Assembly: GCA_902363675.1 (NCBI GenBank)
Contig: CABJAV010000003.1
Coordinates: 62,001 to 126,000, forward strand
Length of the DNA stretch: 64,000 nt
Reading direction: 5' to 3'
DNA from: Lachnospiraceae bacterium
GTDB lineage: Bacteria > Bacillota > Clostridia > Lachnospirales > Lachnospiraceae
Shown here: positions 27,320-37,092 of the stretch, in pieces
Position numbering within the stretch: the stretch's first letter is position 1
How the letters are laid out: every line of letters starts with the position of its first letter
The notes under the pieces: model-generated
Told to the model about the DNA's origin: nothing
The model's database searches: none
What the model saw: the letters and a program-made list of their open reading frames with translations, nothing else
Program-made: the position numbers and the translations under genes

Positions 27320-28702
27320 TTAGTCCCTTGCGGGCATCTCTCCCGTTCGTATTAATTCCTGTTTTGAAAAATACATGAAATACGCTAAATTAATAATAAT
27401 TCCAAAAACAGTTGCTGTCGGGGCTGCCGCTCCGATATATATGAGCGAATCCGGAATTATTTTTGACATTATGTACGCCATCGGAAGACGAACTAAAAAC
27501 GACTGTGCCATTCCCTGAAACATAACAAACAAAGTTTTGTTATGTCCGTTGTAGTATCCGATAAAGGAGAATAATACCGACGTCACGATAGCCTCCAAGC
27601 TAAATCCCTGCAGATACTCTGATGCCTTCATCTGATACGGTACGTTATCCGTAAAGAAAGATGCAAGGAACTGTCCACCGAAAAATGCAGCTGCTGTCAT
27701 GGCAATTCCGATGCAACCACCTATCAGCATACCATATCCCATCGATTTCTGCGCCCGCTTTTCTTTCCCTGCGCCTACATTCTGTGCGATGAAAGATGAC
27801 ATTGACTGCATCAGAGCAGATGGAACCAGCATTACAACTGCTACGATTTTGTTTGCAATTCCGTATCCGGAAGATGAGGCCAGACGAATTGCCTCCGTCG
27901 ATCCCATGCCATTTACAAAAGACAGAAGACACATAAACGAAAACTGTGTCAAAAACTCCTGAAACGCAATCGGAAGTCCCAAAGCCAGGAATTTCTGCAC
28001 CTCACCGGAAAAACGCAAATCGCTTTTTCTAATATGAAACGGAAGATTAATTTTCGTACATACAAGAACCGAAAGAATCAGACTTACCGCCTGCGCAATT
28101 ACAGTTGCAAAAGCAGCTCCGGCAACATCCCATCGAAAGACAGCAACGAACACCAGATCCAGAACCACATTTACTGCACAGGCAATTCCAACAAACAGCA
28201 AGGGCAGTCTCGAATTGCCGATTCCCCGGAAGATGCTGCTGATCAGATTATATCCTATAATAAATACAATACCGCCACCACAAATACGAATATACACAAT
28301 GGTTTTGTCTATGGCATCCTTTGGTGCCTGCATCACAGTGGAGAGCCCCGGCGCAAAGACGAGAAGCAATACCGTCATCACCGCCGCAATTGCAAGGAAC
28401 GTTACAATCGCTCCACCAATCACTTTTCCGAGCCTTCCCTCGTTCTTTTCCCCAATGTAACGTCCCATAAGCACCGTCACACCCATGGCCAGTCCATTTA
28501 AAATAAAGACGATCATATTAATAAAACTGCTTCCGGTGGAAACTGCCGATATTCCTACATCTGTTCCAAACCATCCCACTACCAGAATATCCACAGCGCC
28601 ATACATCGTCTGTAAAAGCAATGCGCCAAGAATCGGCATCATAAAACCGATCAGTTTTCTAAAAATGCTTCCGGTCGTAAAATTCATATTGTCCTGTGTC
28701 AT
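27320..28702 (-). CDS. MATE family efflux transporter
   Basis: This 460-residue protein has about 12 membrane helices in two pseudo-symmetric halves (FRKLIGFMMPILGALLLQTMY at the start; FLALGLPIAFQEFLTQF opening the second half), the pattern of the MATE/MatE family. These pumps export cationic drugs or metabolites using Na+ or H+ gradients. The substrate cannot be told. It follows the phosphatase gene at 28719 by 16 bases, so they are probably co-transcribed. Confidence 0.92.
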   Translation of the reverse strand: MTQDNMNFTTGSIFRKLIGFMMPILGALLLQTMYGAVDILVVGWFGTDVGISAVSTGSSFINMIVFILNGLAMGVTVLMGRYIGEKNEGRLGKVIGGAIVTFLAIAAVMTVLLLVFAPGLSTVMQAPKDAIDKTIVYIRICGGGIVFIIGYNLISSIFRGIGNSRLPLLFVGIACAVNVVLDLVFVAVFRWDVAGAAFATVIAQAVSLILSVLVCTKINLPFHIRKSDLRFSGEVQKFLALGLPIAFQEFLTQFSFMCLLSFVNGMGSTEAIRLASSSGYGIANKIVAVVMLVPSALMQSMSSFIAQNVGAGKEKRAQKSMGYGMLIGGCIGIAMTAAAFFGGQFLASFFTDNVPYQMKASEYLQGFSLEAIVTSVLFSFIGYYNGHNKTLFVMFQGMAQSFLVRLPMAYIMSKIIPDSLIYIGAAAPTATVFGIIINLAYFMYFSKQELIRTGEMPARD

Positions 28703-28718
28703 GACTTACTCCTCTGTT

Positions 28719-29492
28719 TTAAATTTCAATTCTATCTATTAATTCAAGATTATATTTATCAACAATATGTATGCATTTATTATATGATTCCACATCCTGC
28801 ACCTGCCGCTTGCAATGTGCATCCAGTCCCAGTATCACTTTGTTTCCCACTTCACCCGGTATTTTCCAGAAGCGCTCGGTCGGATAATGTTTCTGTCCTT
28901 CACCCATGCCAAGCATATTGATTTCCAATGGAATATCCAGCTCTTTCATTGCCTTGCATAAACGGGTCATTTCCCAGTCATAAACCGAATCCATCCCCTG
29001 GTAATTCATAAGATCGGGATGTGCCAGATAAAGGTAGCTGCCCGTTTTCATTCCTTCAATTACAGCATCCACGTAATCCCTGATACGGCTCTCATCATCG
29101 GTCGGAGTGCCAGTATATGGTCCGTTCTGTTCACTTTGCAGGAAATGCTGTCCCATAATCATATAATCACATCCAAGATTTCGGAACAGGCGCATCTGTT
29201 CCTCATAATATTCCGGAATATATTCCGCCTCAAATCCTACATATATCTTAATATCATTCTTATATTCCGCCGCCAGATTACGGATTGACGCAACATACTC
29301 CGGTGCCTGCTCCATCGTCATACGAATTCCGGAAACATAGCCATCCCGAAATGGACATGGAACATGATCTGAAAAGCCAAATTCCTTAATTCCCATTTCA
29401 ATTGCTGCTTCAATATATTCCCTCTCTGTATCATAAGCATGCTGGCAACGCCAGGTATGCGCATGATAATTTGCTTTTATAAAATCCTGCAT
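28719..29492 (-). CDS. PHP-type histidinol-phosphatase (HisJ-like)
   Basis: The 257-residue PHP-domain protein begins with NYHAHTWRCQHA (metal-binding HAH) and has FSDHVPCPF, VGFEAEYIPEY, YLAHPDLMNY and LEINMLG, then a final GLDAHCKRQV. This is the layout of the HisK/HisJ family that hydrolyses histidinol phosphate. No other histidine genes are nearby, so a role on another phosphomonoester is possible. Confidence 0.88.
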   Translation of the reverse strand: MQDFIKANYHAHTWRCQHAYDTEREYIEAAIEMGIKEFGFSDHVPCPFRDGYVSGIRMTMEQAPEYVASIRNLAAEYKNDIKIYVGFEAEYIPEYYEEQMRLFRNLGCDYMIMGQHFLQSEQNGPYTGTPTDDESRIRDYVDAVIEGMKTGSYLYLAHPDLMNYQGMDSVYDWEMTRLCKAMKELDIPLEINMLGMGEGQKHYPTERFWKIPGEVGNKVILGLDAHCKRQVQDVESYNKCIHIVDKYNLELIDRIEI

Positions 29493-29589
29493 TTTTTCTC
29501 CTCGTCCAGCATTGATAGAATGACGCTGTTTTTCTTATTGTATCATAGCTTATTTTGTGTGACAAATCAACAGAAATGTATTATCACGC

Positions 29590-29618
29590 AAAACCCCCGG
29601 CAACGTGTCCGAGGGTTT
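29590..29618 (-). terminator. Terminator after the rRNA methyltransferase gene
   Basis: AAACCCTCGG pairs with CCGGGGGTTT, with TTTT following on the minus strand. Confidence 0.75.
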
Positions 29619-29637
29619 TTAAATCCATTTATAATTT

Positions 29638-31017
29638 TTAGTACTGTATACGCAAACCTTTCGGATAATGATTCTTCATCACTCCTCCTGCAAGTTTTCC
29701 CCATCCAATGCTATATCCATCTACGGTGATAAGATACCAGCCTTTTTCTCCTTCTGCGGAAAATGTCTGTCCATTGAGATATGCACGCACACGCAGGTCC
29801 TCCGCCGGTAAATCCATCGAATGCACAACTTCATCTGCCGACAGTGCCAATGCCAGTGCATGAGATGGTTCAAAACGATTTTTTTTCATAGTTCCAAGGT
29901 GTAATCCCGGTCTTAATACTTTCATTCCTTTGGTTGCGGGCATACCTTCCGGCGCTATATATAACTGGTCTCCAAATTTCAGGTAAATTCCCTGCGGTGC
30001 TTTCTTCAAATTTTCTTTGCAAAAGTCCAGATATTCCCGAATATCCTTTTCATTCAAAGATTTCTGCACTCCGTTAGCACAGTATCCCCTGTATGTATCT
30101 GATACTTCGCCGTCCTTCTCGAGAACCGCAAGAAAATGCCCTTCTCCGTGAAGTTTGTGTGGAAACAGCCGAATACCAGACTGCAGATCTTTTGCCGGAT
30201 GTTTCGTCCATTCCGGTCTGGCAGGTGACATGCCTTCGTATAACGGCACTTCCACCATATGAAATTCGGGATGTTCTTCAAGAAAGCGACTTATGGTTCC
30301 TTCATTCTCTTCCGGTGCAAACGTACATGTAGAATATACAATTCTTCCACCCGGGCGCAGCATGAACGCTGCACAAATCAGGATTTCCTGCTGACGCATT
30401 GCACAGTTTTCTACATTTTCAGGGCTCCATTCTTCACATGCGTCTGTATTCTTTCGAAACATTCCTTCCCCCGAACACGGCGCATCTACCATGATGCGGT
30501 CGAAATATGACTCGAATATTTTTGCAAGAGACTGGGGACTTTCATTTATAACCATTCCGTTACGGATGCCCATACGCTCAATATTCTCTGACAGTATTTT
30601 CGCTCTCGCCGGATGGATTTCATTGCTGATCAGCAACCCCTCCCCACCCATTGCAGCTGCAATCTGCGTACTTTTTCCACCAGGAGCCGCACAAAGATCG
30701 AGAACTCTCTCTCCCGGCTGTGCCTCCAGATAAGCAGCCGGCGCCATCGCACTCGGTTCCTGAATATAATATACACCGGCAGCATGATACGGATGCTTTC
30801 CCGGTGCGTCCGTTTTTTGATAATAAAAACCGTTCTTTTCCCATGGTACCTGTTTCAGTGAAAACGGGCTCTTTTCCATAAATGAAGATATTGTAGTTTT
30901 CTGCGGGTTAATCCGCAATGCCTGATATTTATCCTGTTCATAACTCTCTAAAAATGCCGGAAATTCATCTCCGAGCATCTGTTTCATTCTATTTAAAAAT
31001 TGTTCCGGAAGCATCAT
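29638..31017 (-). CDS. RsmB/NOP family rRNA (cytosine-5) methyltransferase, RsmF-like
   Basis: The 459-residue protein has the SAM-binding motif VLDLCAAPGGKSTQIAA near 110, catalytic-site cysteines in MVDAPCSGEGMFRKN and VYSTCTFAPEENE, and an extended C-terminal RNA-binding part (FGDQLYIAPEGMP, then AEGEKGWYLITVDGYSIGWGK). The length and C-terminal region fit RsmF/YebU-type enzymes that methylate 16S rRNA. Confidence 0.92.
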   Translation of the reverse strand: MMLPEQFLNRMKQMLGDEFPAFLESYEQDKYQALRINPQKTTISSFMEKSPFSLKQVPWEKNGFYYQKTDAPGKHPYHAAGVYYIQEPSAMAPAAYLEAQPGERVLDLCAAPGGKSTQIAAAMGGEGLLISNEIHPARAKILSENIERMGIRNGMVINESPQSLAKIFESYFDRIMVDAPCSGEGMFRKNTDACEEWSPENVENCAMRQQEILICAAFMLRPGGRIVYSTCTFAPEENEGTISRFLEEHPEFHMVEVPLYEGMSPARPEWTKHPAKDLQSGIRLFPHKLHGEGHFLAVLEKDGEVSDTYRGYCANGVQKSLNEKDIREYLDFCKENLKKAPQGIYLKFGDQLYIAPEGMPATKGMKVLRPGLHLGTMKKNRFEPSHALALALSADEVVHSMDLPAEDLRVRAYLNGQTFSAEGEKGWYLITVDGYSIGWGKLAGGVMKNHYPKGLRIQY

Positions 31018-31143
31018 GCTCTCCCCCTTTTTTCTATCTGTGCTTCATTATACTGTTCCTCCATAGCTTCGGCAAGTCCAAAGAATTACAAATTGTACAA
31101 GTTCGACAAGAATCAAAAAAATCAAAAAAATTTTCAAAATATA

Positions 31144-31172
31144 TTGGAAAAAATGCAAAAATATTGTAAAAT
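31144..31172 (+). promoter_or_regulatory. Sigma-A promoter for the HD-GYP gene
   Basis: TTGGAA and TAAAAT are 17 bases apart, about 35 bases before the TTG start. Confidence 0.65.
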
Positions 31173-31206
31173 AAATTGATATCTATAGCGATATGGAGGT
31201 AACAAA

Positions 31207-32307
31207 TTGATACAACGAAAATACATACGCACACGACAACTTCAACCGGGAATGAAACTCGATCATCCGGTAGTTGACCGGCTCGGTCGCAATCTTGTTG
31301 CAAGAGGTGCTGTCTTAGATGAATATATGATTGCCTCTATGATTCAAATGGGAATTATGAGTGTCTACATTCAAATAGATGACGGAGTATCTGAGGAAGA
31401 AAACTCGCTTTCTGTCTCACCCACTGCACAGGAAAACATCGAAAAGCTTCGTACCGAAGATCGTGCTAAGGTCACACTCTCTGCCAGCGTACGTGAACGT
31501 GTTGCCACCGGTATCCAATTTATATATAACAATCCGGAATCTCCAGAAATAGATAAAGCAACCAATTATATTGCAGACAGCCTCATGGATTCCATTAACC
31601 AGAACAATGCGATTGCCATCGATATTTCTGCTTTAAAAACAAGCGATGAATACACATTCAAACACAGTGTTGATGTCGCAACGATCAGCATGATTGTGGC
31701 CAAACAGCAGGGCATGAATTCAAACCAGATTCGCGAGATTGGTGTTGCCGGTCTGTTACATGACATCGGCAAAACAAAAGTTCCGACCAATATTTTAAAT
31801 AAACCGGGAAAACTGAACAATCAGGAATTTGAAATTATGAAACAGCATTCACTTTTCGGTTATCAAATGGTCAAAGACCGGCCGGATGTCTCGGAGGAAG
31901 TAAGTCTCACAATTCTTGAACACCATGAAAAAATTAATGGCAGCGGATATCCTATGGGAATCACGCTTGCCCAGATATGTCCTTATGCACGTATTCTTAC
32001 AATTTCAGATATCTATGACGCATTGGTTACTGAACGTCCATACAAAGCCGCCTATTCGCAGCGAGATGCTGTAGAAATTATCATGTCAATGACACGGGAG
32101 CTCGATATCAATGCAATGAAAGCGTTCCTCGAAAGCATGATCCTCTATCCGGTCGACAGTATCGTAGAATTAAGTAATGGAGAAAAAGCAAGGGTTGTAA
32201 AAAATATCCCACATTACATTCTTCGTCCTACGGTTGTAGGTCTGACCAGTGGTAAGGTCTATGAACTTGGAGAAGACCTCAACTGTGCAAATATTATTAT
32301 ATTATAA
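31207..32307 (+). CDS. HD-GYP domain protein, probable cyclic-di-GMP phosphodiesterase
   Basis: This 366-residue protein starts with TTG after GGAGGTAACAAA. Residues 1-100 form an N-terminal region with RTRQLQPGMKLDHPVVDRLG as often found before HD-GYP domains. The catalytic HD motif is LLHDIGKTKVP, followed by ILEHHEKINGSGYPMGI, which contains the GYP signature, and SDIYDALVTERPY. Such enzymes hydrolyse cyclic di-GMP and affect motility, in keeping with the flagellar genes. No membrane segment or receiver domain is present. Confidence 0.92.
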   Translation: MIQRKYIRTRQLQPGMKLDHPVVDRLGRNLVARGAVLDEYMIASMIQMGIMSVYIQIDDGVSEEENSLSVSPTAQENIEKLRTEDRAKVTLSASVRERVATGIQFIYNNPESPEIDKATNYIADSLMDSINQNNAIAIDISALKTSDEYTFKHSVDVATISMIVAKQQGMNSNQIREIGVAGLLHDIGKTKVPTNILNKPGKLNNQEFEIMKQHSLFGYQMVKDRPDVSEEVSLTILEHHEKINGSGYPMGITLAQICPYARILTISDIYDALVTERPYKAAYSQRDAVEIIMSMTRELDINAMKAFLESMILYPVDSIVELSNGEKARVVKNIPHYILRPTVVGLTSGKVYELGEDLNCANIIIL

Positions 32308-32312
32308 AAACA

Positions 32313-32354
32313 ACGGAAGCGTTACACACCAAACATACTGCGTAACACTTCCGT
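32313..32354. terminator. Bidirectional terminator between the HD-GYP and carboxypeptidase genes
   Basis: ACGGAAGCGTTAC pairs with GTAACACTTCCGT (one mismatch), with T-rich flanks on both strands, between convergent genes. Confidence 0.85.
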
Positions 32355-32373
32355 CTTATTTTCATCTTATTCT

Positions 32374-33501
32374 CTATTCCGGAAGATATTTATCATATAA
32401 TTCTACATGATCATAAATACATCTCCAACTGCTTGTCGATCCTGCAGTCACACAGATATATTCTTTTCCATTCTTGTCCGAAGCAAGGCTTGCCGCACAA
32501 CTTCCTGACTGCGCTACGAATCCTGTCTTTGCGCATAGCACCTCTCCATGCGTATCTTTGTCCTCTATACGACGCAGGAACCAGTTTGATACCGTAATAC
32601 CGTCTTTGTGTTGCTTTGTTTTGCTTGTAGTATAAGTGTGCGTCGACATCACTTCACGGACCCACTCATTATCCGTTGCCGCCTTGATAATCATTGCCAT
32701 ATCATACGGCGTACTGTAATGATCTTCATCATACAATCCCACGCAATTCGTAAAATGCGTTGTCTCTGACAGTCCCATCTCCTCTAATTTCTCATTCATC
32801 ATATCCACAAATTTCTCGTGGGATCCTGCAACATATGTGGCAAGTGCCACTGCGGAATCTGCACCGGAAGGTAAAATTGTTCCGTAAAACAGATCTCTTA
32901 CCGTAACTTTTTCGCCGACTTCATATCCGGTATTACTACAGTCGTTACGATAACTGTAATCCGTAATATCAATTGTAATTTCTACTTTATCATCCAGCTG
33001 CTCCGGTGTAATGTGTTCTGCTGCCACCAAAACAGTAAGAATTTTTGTCATAGATGCCGGAACAATGCGCTTATGTACACCTTTTGCTGCAAGAATATCA
33101 CCAGAATCCACATCAATCAGTACACCTCTGCTGCTTACCACACTCTTCGGGAATTTTTCTGTTTTATCCGTTTTATGTGCCTCATAACTCCACGATTCCT
33201 GTGTTTCTGTTTCCTGTGCTGCTGTATCTGTCTGAATTTCTGTCTGCTGCGATACCGCATTTGCAGAAATATCTTTTGGATCCTTTTTATTTATGTGTTT
33301 CGCAACCATCATTATCAGCAAAACAAGAATAACCGCAAGACCGCTTCCTAATAAAATATAACGTTGCCGCTTCATACTGCGCTGTTTTTCCATCTGCATC
33401 TTCTGTGCCCTCTCTTTTCGCATCTGATGGCGCTGTGCTTCCCGTTCGTTTTCCTCCTCCGAAGCATCGTATACTGCAATATCATCTCTCTCATCAAGCA
33501 T
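32374..33501 (-). CDS. D-alanyl-D-alanine carboxypeptidase (peptidase S11), membrane-anchored
   Basis: This 375-residue penicillin-binding enzyme trims the terminal D-Ala of wall peptides. It has an unusual charged cytoplasmic N-terminus of about 45 residues (RHQMRKERAQKMQMEKQRS), then one membrane helix (ILLGSGLAVILVLLIMMVA), a Thr/Gln linker, and the catalytic domain: SMTKIL (SxxK), PSGADSA in the SxN position with Ala instead of Asn, and AKTGF (KTG). No C-terminal amphipathic anchor domain is evident, which suits the N-terminal anchor. Confidence 0.9.
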   Translation of the reverse strand: MLDERDDIAVYDASEEENEREAQRHQMRKERAQKMQMEKQRSMKRQRYILLGSGLAVILVLLIMMVAKHINKKDPKDISANAVSQQTEIQTDTAAQETETQESWSYEAHKTDKTEKFPKSVVSSRGVLIDVDSGDILAAKGVHKRIVPASMTKILTVLVAAEHITPEQLDDKVEITIDITDYSYRNDCSNTGYEVGEKVTVRDLFYGTILPSGADSAVALATYVAGSHEKFVDMMNEKLEEMGLSETTHFTNCVGLYDEDHYSTPYDMAMIIKAATDNEWVREVMSTHTYTTSKTKQHKDGITVSNWFLRRIEDKDTHGEVLCAKTGFVAQSGSCAASLASDKNGKEYICVTAGSTSSWRCIYDHVELYDKYLPE

Positions 33502-33509
33502 TTCTCTAC

Positions 33510-34253
33510 TTAGTTCCCTTCTGTTTTTTTATTTCGCCTTGCATTTTTAATGGCAAGGTAAACCAGACCAATTCCAATAAAAATAATTACCAGCAGGATG
33601 ATCATATAAGCCACACCAATTCCAAGTGTCTCTTTTCCAATCTGGCTTAGATCAAAACCAAACCATCCTGTTTTGGCACCAAAATTCAAAAAATTATACG
33701 GTGCGTACATGGTTCCATTCCAGCGGACGCCCTCATATGCCAAAGCTACAATTCCTCCCACATAGCACAGCGGAGGAACGATAGAAAAGAACACATGCAG
33801 CCTTCCGGACTTATACGGATAATCAAACAAACAAAAATCCAATATTGCTAAAACCGGGCAAACAAAATGCACACATAAACTGCCAAATCCATTCCCCATA
33901 TAAGCACCAAGAAATCCGCTTGGATCTGTTGGCGCAAGTACCAGCAGATAAATTAAAAATGTCAGTGTAATGCTGATGGTTGCCATAAACTTTATAATAT
34001 ACCAGCCGTTTGCAACCGGCGGACACTTTCCATCTTTTCGAATGCGGTTCCAGTTAAACCCTGCAAACACAAGTAAAACAATATCCACAAAGATATTCGA
34101 CAGATTAGTAAAATATGTGAAAAACATCCACCCGGAAAATGAACGACACATTCCGTATATAGAAGCTGCTATTGCAATTATTTTCATAACAAATGCCACA
34201 TGATCCTCTTTCGAACGATAGCTTTCCACCGTTAACAATTCTTCTTTGTACAT
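33510..34253 (-). CDS. Six-to-seven-helix integral membrane protein, Pr6Pr-like
   Basis: The 247-residue protein has about seven hydrophobic segments. The motif FFTYFTNLSNIFVDIVLLV near residue 45, with a Phe-Thr-Asn-x-Ser-Asn core, followed by aromatic helices, is what I associate with the Pr6Pr family of uncharacterised membrane proteins. The C-terminus is basic (KNARRNKKTEGN). It lies eight bases upstream of the carboxypeptidase gene, so the two are likely co-expressed; a role at the cell envelope is inference. Confidence 0.65.
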   Translation of the reverse strand: MYKEELLTVESYRSKEDHVAFVMKIIAIAASIYGMCRSFSGWMFFTYFTNLSNIFVDIVLLVFAGFNWNRIRKDGKCPPVANGWYIIKFMATISITLTFLIYLLVLAPTDPSGFLGAYMGNGFGSLCVHFVCPVLAILDFCLFDYPYKSGRLHVFFSIVPPLCYVGGIVALAYEGVRWNGTMYAPYNFLNFGAKTGWFGFDLSQIGKETLGIGVAYMIILLVIIFIGIGLVYLAIKNARRNKKTEGN

Positions 34254-34342
34254 GTCGCCAAGCCCTTCTTTCTATAAACAAATTCACGATATAATTATTT
34301 TTCGTAACTGTTCCGTTACATCATTTCTATTTTTACAATTAC

Positions 34343-34371
34343 ATGATATTGTGTATTGTATGGATAGTCAA
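34343..34371 (-). promoter_or_regulatory. Sigma-A promoter for the membrane protein/carboxypeptidase pair
   Basis: On the minus strand TTGACT and TATCAT are 17 bases apart, about 90 bases before the start. Confidence 0.65.
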
Positions 34372-34407
34372 CCGTTTTCATAAAAAAGTTTGCGCTTCGT
34401 GCACAGT

Positions 34408-34436
34408 GAAAAAAGCCCCCTTTTTAGGGAGCTTTT
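34408..34436 (-). terminator. Terminator of thrH
   Basis: AAAGCTCCCT pairs with AGGGGGCTTT across a short A-rich loop, with TTTTTT on the minus strand. Confidence 0.85.
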
Positions 34437-34450
34437 ATTAATTTCACATT

Positions 34451-35056
34451 TTACTTTCCAATAACTTTCTTAATTGCCCCGAGAAGTTCATCATACGTCT
34501 CATATGCTGGAATATCAGGATATTCCGCTTTAATCTCATCTGTACTCTTAAATAAAAATCCTGCCTTGCTTGCCTGAATCATACCAAGATCATTGTGACT
34601 GTCACCACTGGCAATTGTATCATATCCGATCGACTGTAAAGCCTTTACGGTTGTGTATTTTGATTTCTCGCAGCGCATCTTAAATCCAGTGATCTCACCA
34701 TTGTCTGCAACTTCAAGAGAATTACAGAAAATGGTTGGATAACCAAGTTTCTTCATAAGCGGTCCTGCAAACTGTGAAAATGTATCACTGATGATAATGA
34801 CCTGTGTCATTGCGCGAAGCTCATCTAAGAATTCCTTTGCGCCGGGAATCGGATCAATCTTAGCAATCGTATCCTGAATTTCTTTTAATCCAAGACCATG
34901 CTCCTTCAAAATGCCAATGCGGTAATTCATCAATTTATCATAATCCGGCTCGTCTCTTGTTGTGCGCTTCAATTCCGGGATTCCGGTCTCTTCTGCAAAC
35001 GCAATCCAAATCTCAGGTACCAGTACGCCTTCCAAATCTAAACAAACAATCTCCAT
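34451..35056 (-). CDS. thrH: Phosphoserine phosphatase/homoserine phosphotransferase ThrH
   Basis: The 201-residue HAD enzyme starts MEIVCLDLEGVLVPEIWIAF, with the ThrH-type motif LDLEGVLVPE in which the second Asp of the usual DxD is Glu. It continues with IIISDTFSQF (motif II) and ASGDSHNDLGMI (motif IV). ThrH dephosphorylates phosphoserine and can transfer the phosphate to homoserine. The start is chosen because GGAGGACAAA precedes it. It is a single-gene unit with a TAGACA-17-TATAAT promoter about 60-90 bases upstream and a terminator. Confidence 0.92.
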   Translation of the reverse strand: MEIVCLDLEGVLVPEIWIAFAEETGIPELKRTTRDEPDYDKLMNYRIGILKEHGLGLKEIQDTIAKIDPIPGAKEFLDELRAMTQVIIISDTFSQFAGPLMKKLGYPTIFCNSLEVADNGEITGFKMRCEKSKYTTVKALQSIGYDTIASGDSHNDLGMIQASKAGFLFKSTDEIKAEYPDIPAYETYDELLGAIKKVIGK

Positions 35057-35205
35057 TTTGTCCTCCATTCTCACTCTGCTTCCGCTTATTTACTATAAGT
35101 GTTGCCTAAATTGCTTCTATTCAACATGAATAATTATAAACGAATTTCAATTATCTGTCTATCTATTATTTTTGCTGTATAAGGATTCCAAAGGAATTTC
35201 CTATA

Positions 35206-35249
35206 CAGCAGTAAAAAAAGAGATGCATCACATCTCTTTTTTACTGCTG
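35206..35249. terminator. Bidirectional terminator after the M56 peptidase gene
   Basis: CAGCAGTAAAAAA pairs with TTTTTTACTGCTG, enclosing AGAGATG/CATCTCT. An adjoining repeat GCTGTATA/TATACAGC at about 35174-35209 shares bases with this stem, so two alternative folds are possible. Confidence 0.85.
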
Positions 35250-35293
35250 TTTCATTCAGTTGTGAAATTCTACTTTATTATAAAACATTGTTT

Positions 35294-36694
35294 TTAATCA
35301 ACAACCTGATATGCTCCAGCAACATTAACGGCGCTACCGTTCTTATTCTCTGCATAAACCCTATAGGATCCGTTTTTTGTTAATTTAAACGTATGTGCAA
35401 AATCTCCTTTTGCTGAAATATAACGGCGCTTTCCATCCGGCTCGATAATCCCGACTTTTACATATTTTGTATCAGGCGATGCCATTCCCACAACCTTAAT
35501 AGATTGTGAGGATGTTGCATGAAACCCCGGCGAATTTACTTCTTTATTTGCTCTGACATTCCAGTTAAACGAAGACAGCCCACTCCTAGCAGAAAGAACC
35601 TGCACTTCTCCGACCGATACTTCAATATTTCTGGCCCGGCTTGTCTCTGTCATCTCAATAAGTTCCGTAGCTTCTTCTATATCAATTTTCTGACTACCGA
35701 CTTCTTCCGTCTCTACTACTGTCGCATTCCTCCATTGCTCATTTGCACTTATGCTGGCTGCTGAAACAGCATATACACTGCTTCCACTGAGTAATGTAAT
35801 GCAGCTCACAAGAATACCTGCAACAAGCTTCGACTTATTTTTCTTCTTATAGCACTTCATAACATGTTCCATCCTTTCCCGTAATTCACTCTCATTTTCT
35901 AACAATTGTACACCTGAAATTTGCGCATTAATACTTTTCTCTGCCATATCCAGTATGATCTGATAATATACTTTCAACTTATAATTGTGACGACAAATTT
36001 CATAATCACATGCATACTCACTCCATTTGCGCATCTGCCGGTTAAACCACCACGCAAACGGATTCATAAAATGCACGATACACAGGAGTCTTGTAAGATT
36101 TCGAAACAATATATCATGATGCTTTACATGCGTCAGTTCATGTTTGAAAATCACATTCCGTTCCCCAACGGAATATATTTTCATAGGAAGCATTACAGTA
36201 GAATGGATGATCCCGGTCACTCTTGGAATCTCAATCTGATAACTCTGTCTTACGCGGACACGCCTGGCATATTTTCCTTCTGCCATACACATCTGCGTAA
36301 ATTGCTGGTCGACTTCTTTCGGACAGGAAACTGCATGCCTCATCATCTTTGACATCTTTACTCTTTGCATCACATACTGCGCTATACCGATTACAACTCC
36401 CGCAAACCATACTATACAAAAAACAGTTGCAGTCCATAAAATTCCGGGTGTAATAAAAAAATCAGGACTAAACGATAGATGGAATCCATCCATAATCTGT
36501 GTCCGGAGTAACAACACCCCATATGTAATCGGAACAAACCAAAATAGTATAGCTACTTTAAGTAATGTATATGTAATATGCAAAAAGCCAGCTTTCTCTA
36601 ACAATCTGCCAATTGCGAACCAGATAACAGATACGATTGCTCCGGACAAAGATGTCCAGAGAATCAGATACATCAGATTAATCGTCCATATCAT
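35294..36694 (-). CDS. BlaR1-like M56 membrane metallopeptidase
   Basis: This 466-residue protein has four N-terminal membrane helices and a zinc-protease motif IFKHELTHVKHHD near residue 185, followed by MNPFAWWFNRQMRKWSEYACD, as in the BlaR1/MecR1 sensor proteases. Another helix (LVAGILVSCITLLSGSSVYAV) near 310 leads to an outer domain of about 140 residues. That domain is not a penicillin-binding domain: no SxxK or KTG is seen. It therefore senses something other than beta-lactams, or is an M56 protein without a sensor. It overlaps blaI by 17 bases. Confidence 0.9.
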   Translation of the reverse strand: MIWTINLMYLILWTSLSGAIVSVIWFAIGRLLEKAGFLHITYTLLKVAILFWFVPITYGVLLLRTQIMDGFHLSFSPDFFITPGILWTATVFCIVWFAGVVIGIAQYVMQRVKMSKMMRHAVSCPKEVDQQFTQMCMAEGKYARRVRVRQSYQIEIPRVTGIIHSTVMLPMKIYSVGERNVIFKHELTHVKHHDILFRNLTRLLCIVHFMNPFAWWFNRQMRKWSEYACDYEICRHNYKLKVYYQIILDMAEKSINAQISGVQLLENESELRERMEHVMKCYKKKNKSKLVAGILVSCITLLSGSSVYAVSAASISANEQWRNATVVETEEVGSQKIDIEEATELIEMTETSRARNIEVSVGEVQVLSARSGLSSFNWNVRANKEVNSPGFHATSSQSIKVVGMASPDTKYVKVGIIEPDGKRRYISAKGDFAHTFKLTKNGSYRVYAENKNGSAVNVAGAYQVVD

Positions 36695-37073
36695 CTAGTA
36701 ACTGTCTCATTTTCTGTATCTCATCTTTTGAGATATCACGGGAATTACAGATGGCTGCCATAGCATCCTCCGGTTTTCCCCCGAACCAAAAGTCCGTTTC
36801 ATCCTTCATAAGCTTTTCTTTATAAGCCTTTTCATCCTTTAATGCATGAACATATGAATGCTTTCCAACACGATAAGTGCTGATAAAGCCCTTCTCTGCC
36901 ATCTTTCCCAAAAATGTAACAACTGTTGTTCTGGCATAGTCCTTGCCATACTGCTCACGCAGATCTACAATCAGCTGCTGAAGAGCGATATCATCTACCG
37001 CATCCCAGATCACTTTCATAATTACTGTTTCGCACGCGCTTAAATCTTTAATTAAACTTTTCTTTCTTGCCAT
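36678..37073 (-). CDS. BlaI/MecI family transcriptional repressor
   Basis: The 131-residue protein has the winged-helix of BlaI: LSACETVIMKVIWD, then ARTTVVTFLGKMAEKGFISTYRVGKHSYVHAL, and a C-terminal dimerisation helix. The start MARKKSLIKD follows AAGGAGAAAG; 21 further codons upstream are open but overlap the promoter. It is translated just before the M56 protease that would be expected to trigger its cleavage. Two palindromes overlap its promoter, so it is probably autoregulated. Confidence 0.93.
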   Translation of the reverse strand: MARKKSLIKDLSACETVIMKVIWDAVDDIALQQLIVDLREQYGKDYARTTVVTFLGKMAEKGFISTYRVGKHSYVHALKDEKAYKEKLMKDETDFWFGGKPEDAMAAICNSRDISKDEIQKMRQLLDDMDD

Positions 37074-37092
37074 GACTTTCTCCTTGTACTTT

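Noticed and set aside
35174..35249. Riboswitch-like alternating hairpins before thrH
   Set aside because: The inferred thrH promoter lies downstream of these stems, so they belong to the end of the preceding gene rather than to the thrH leader.
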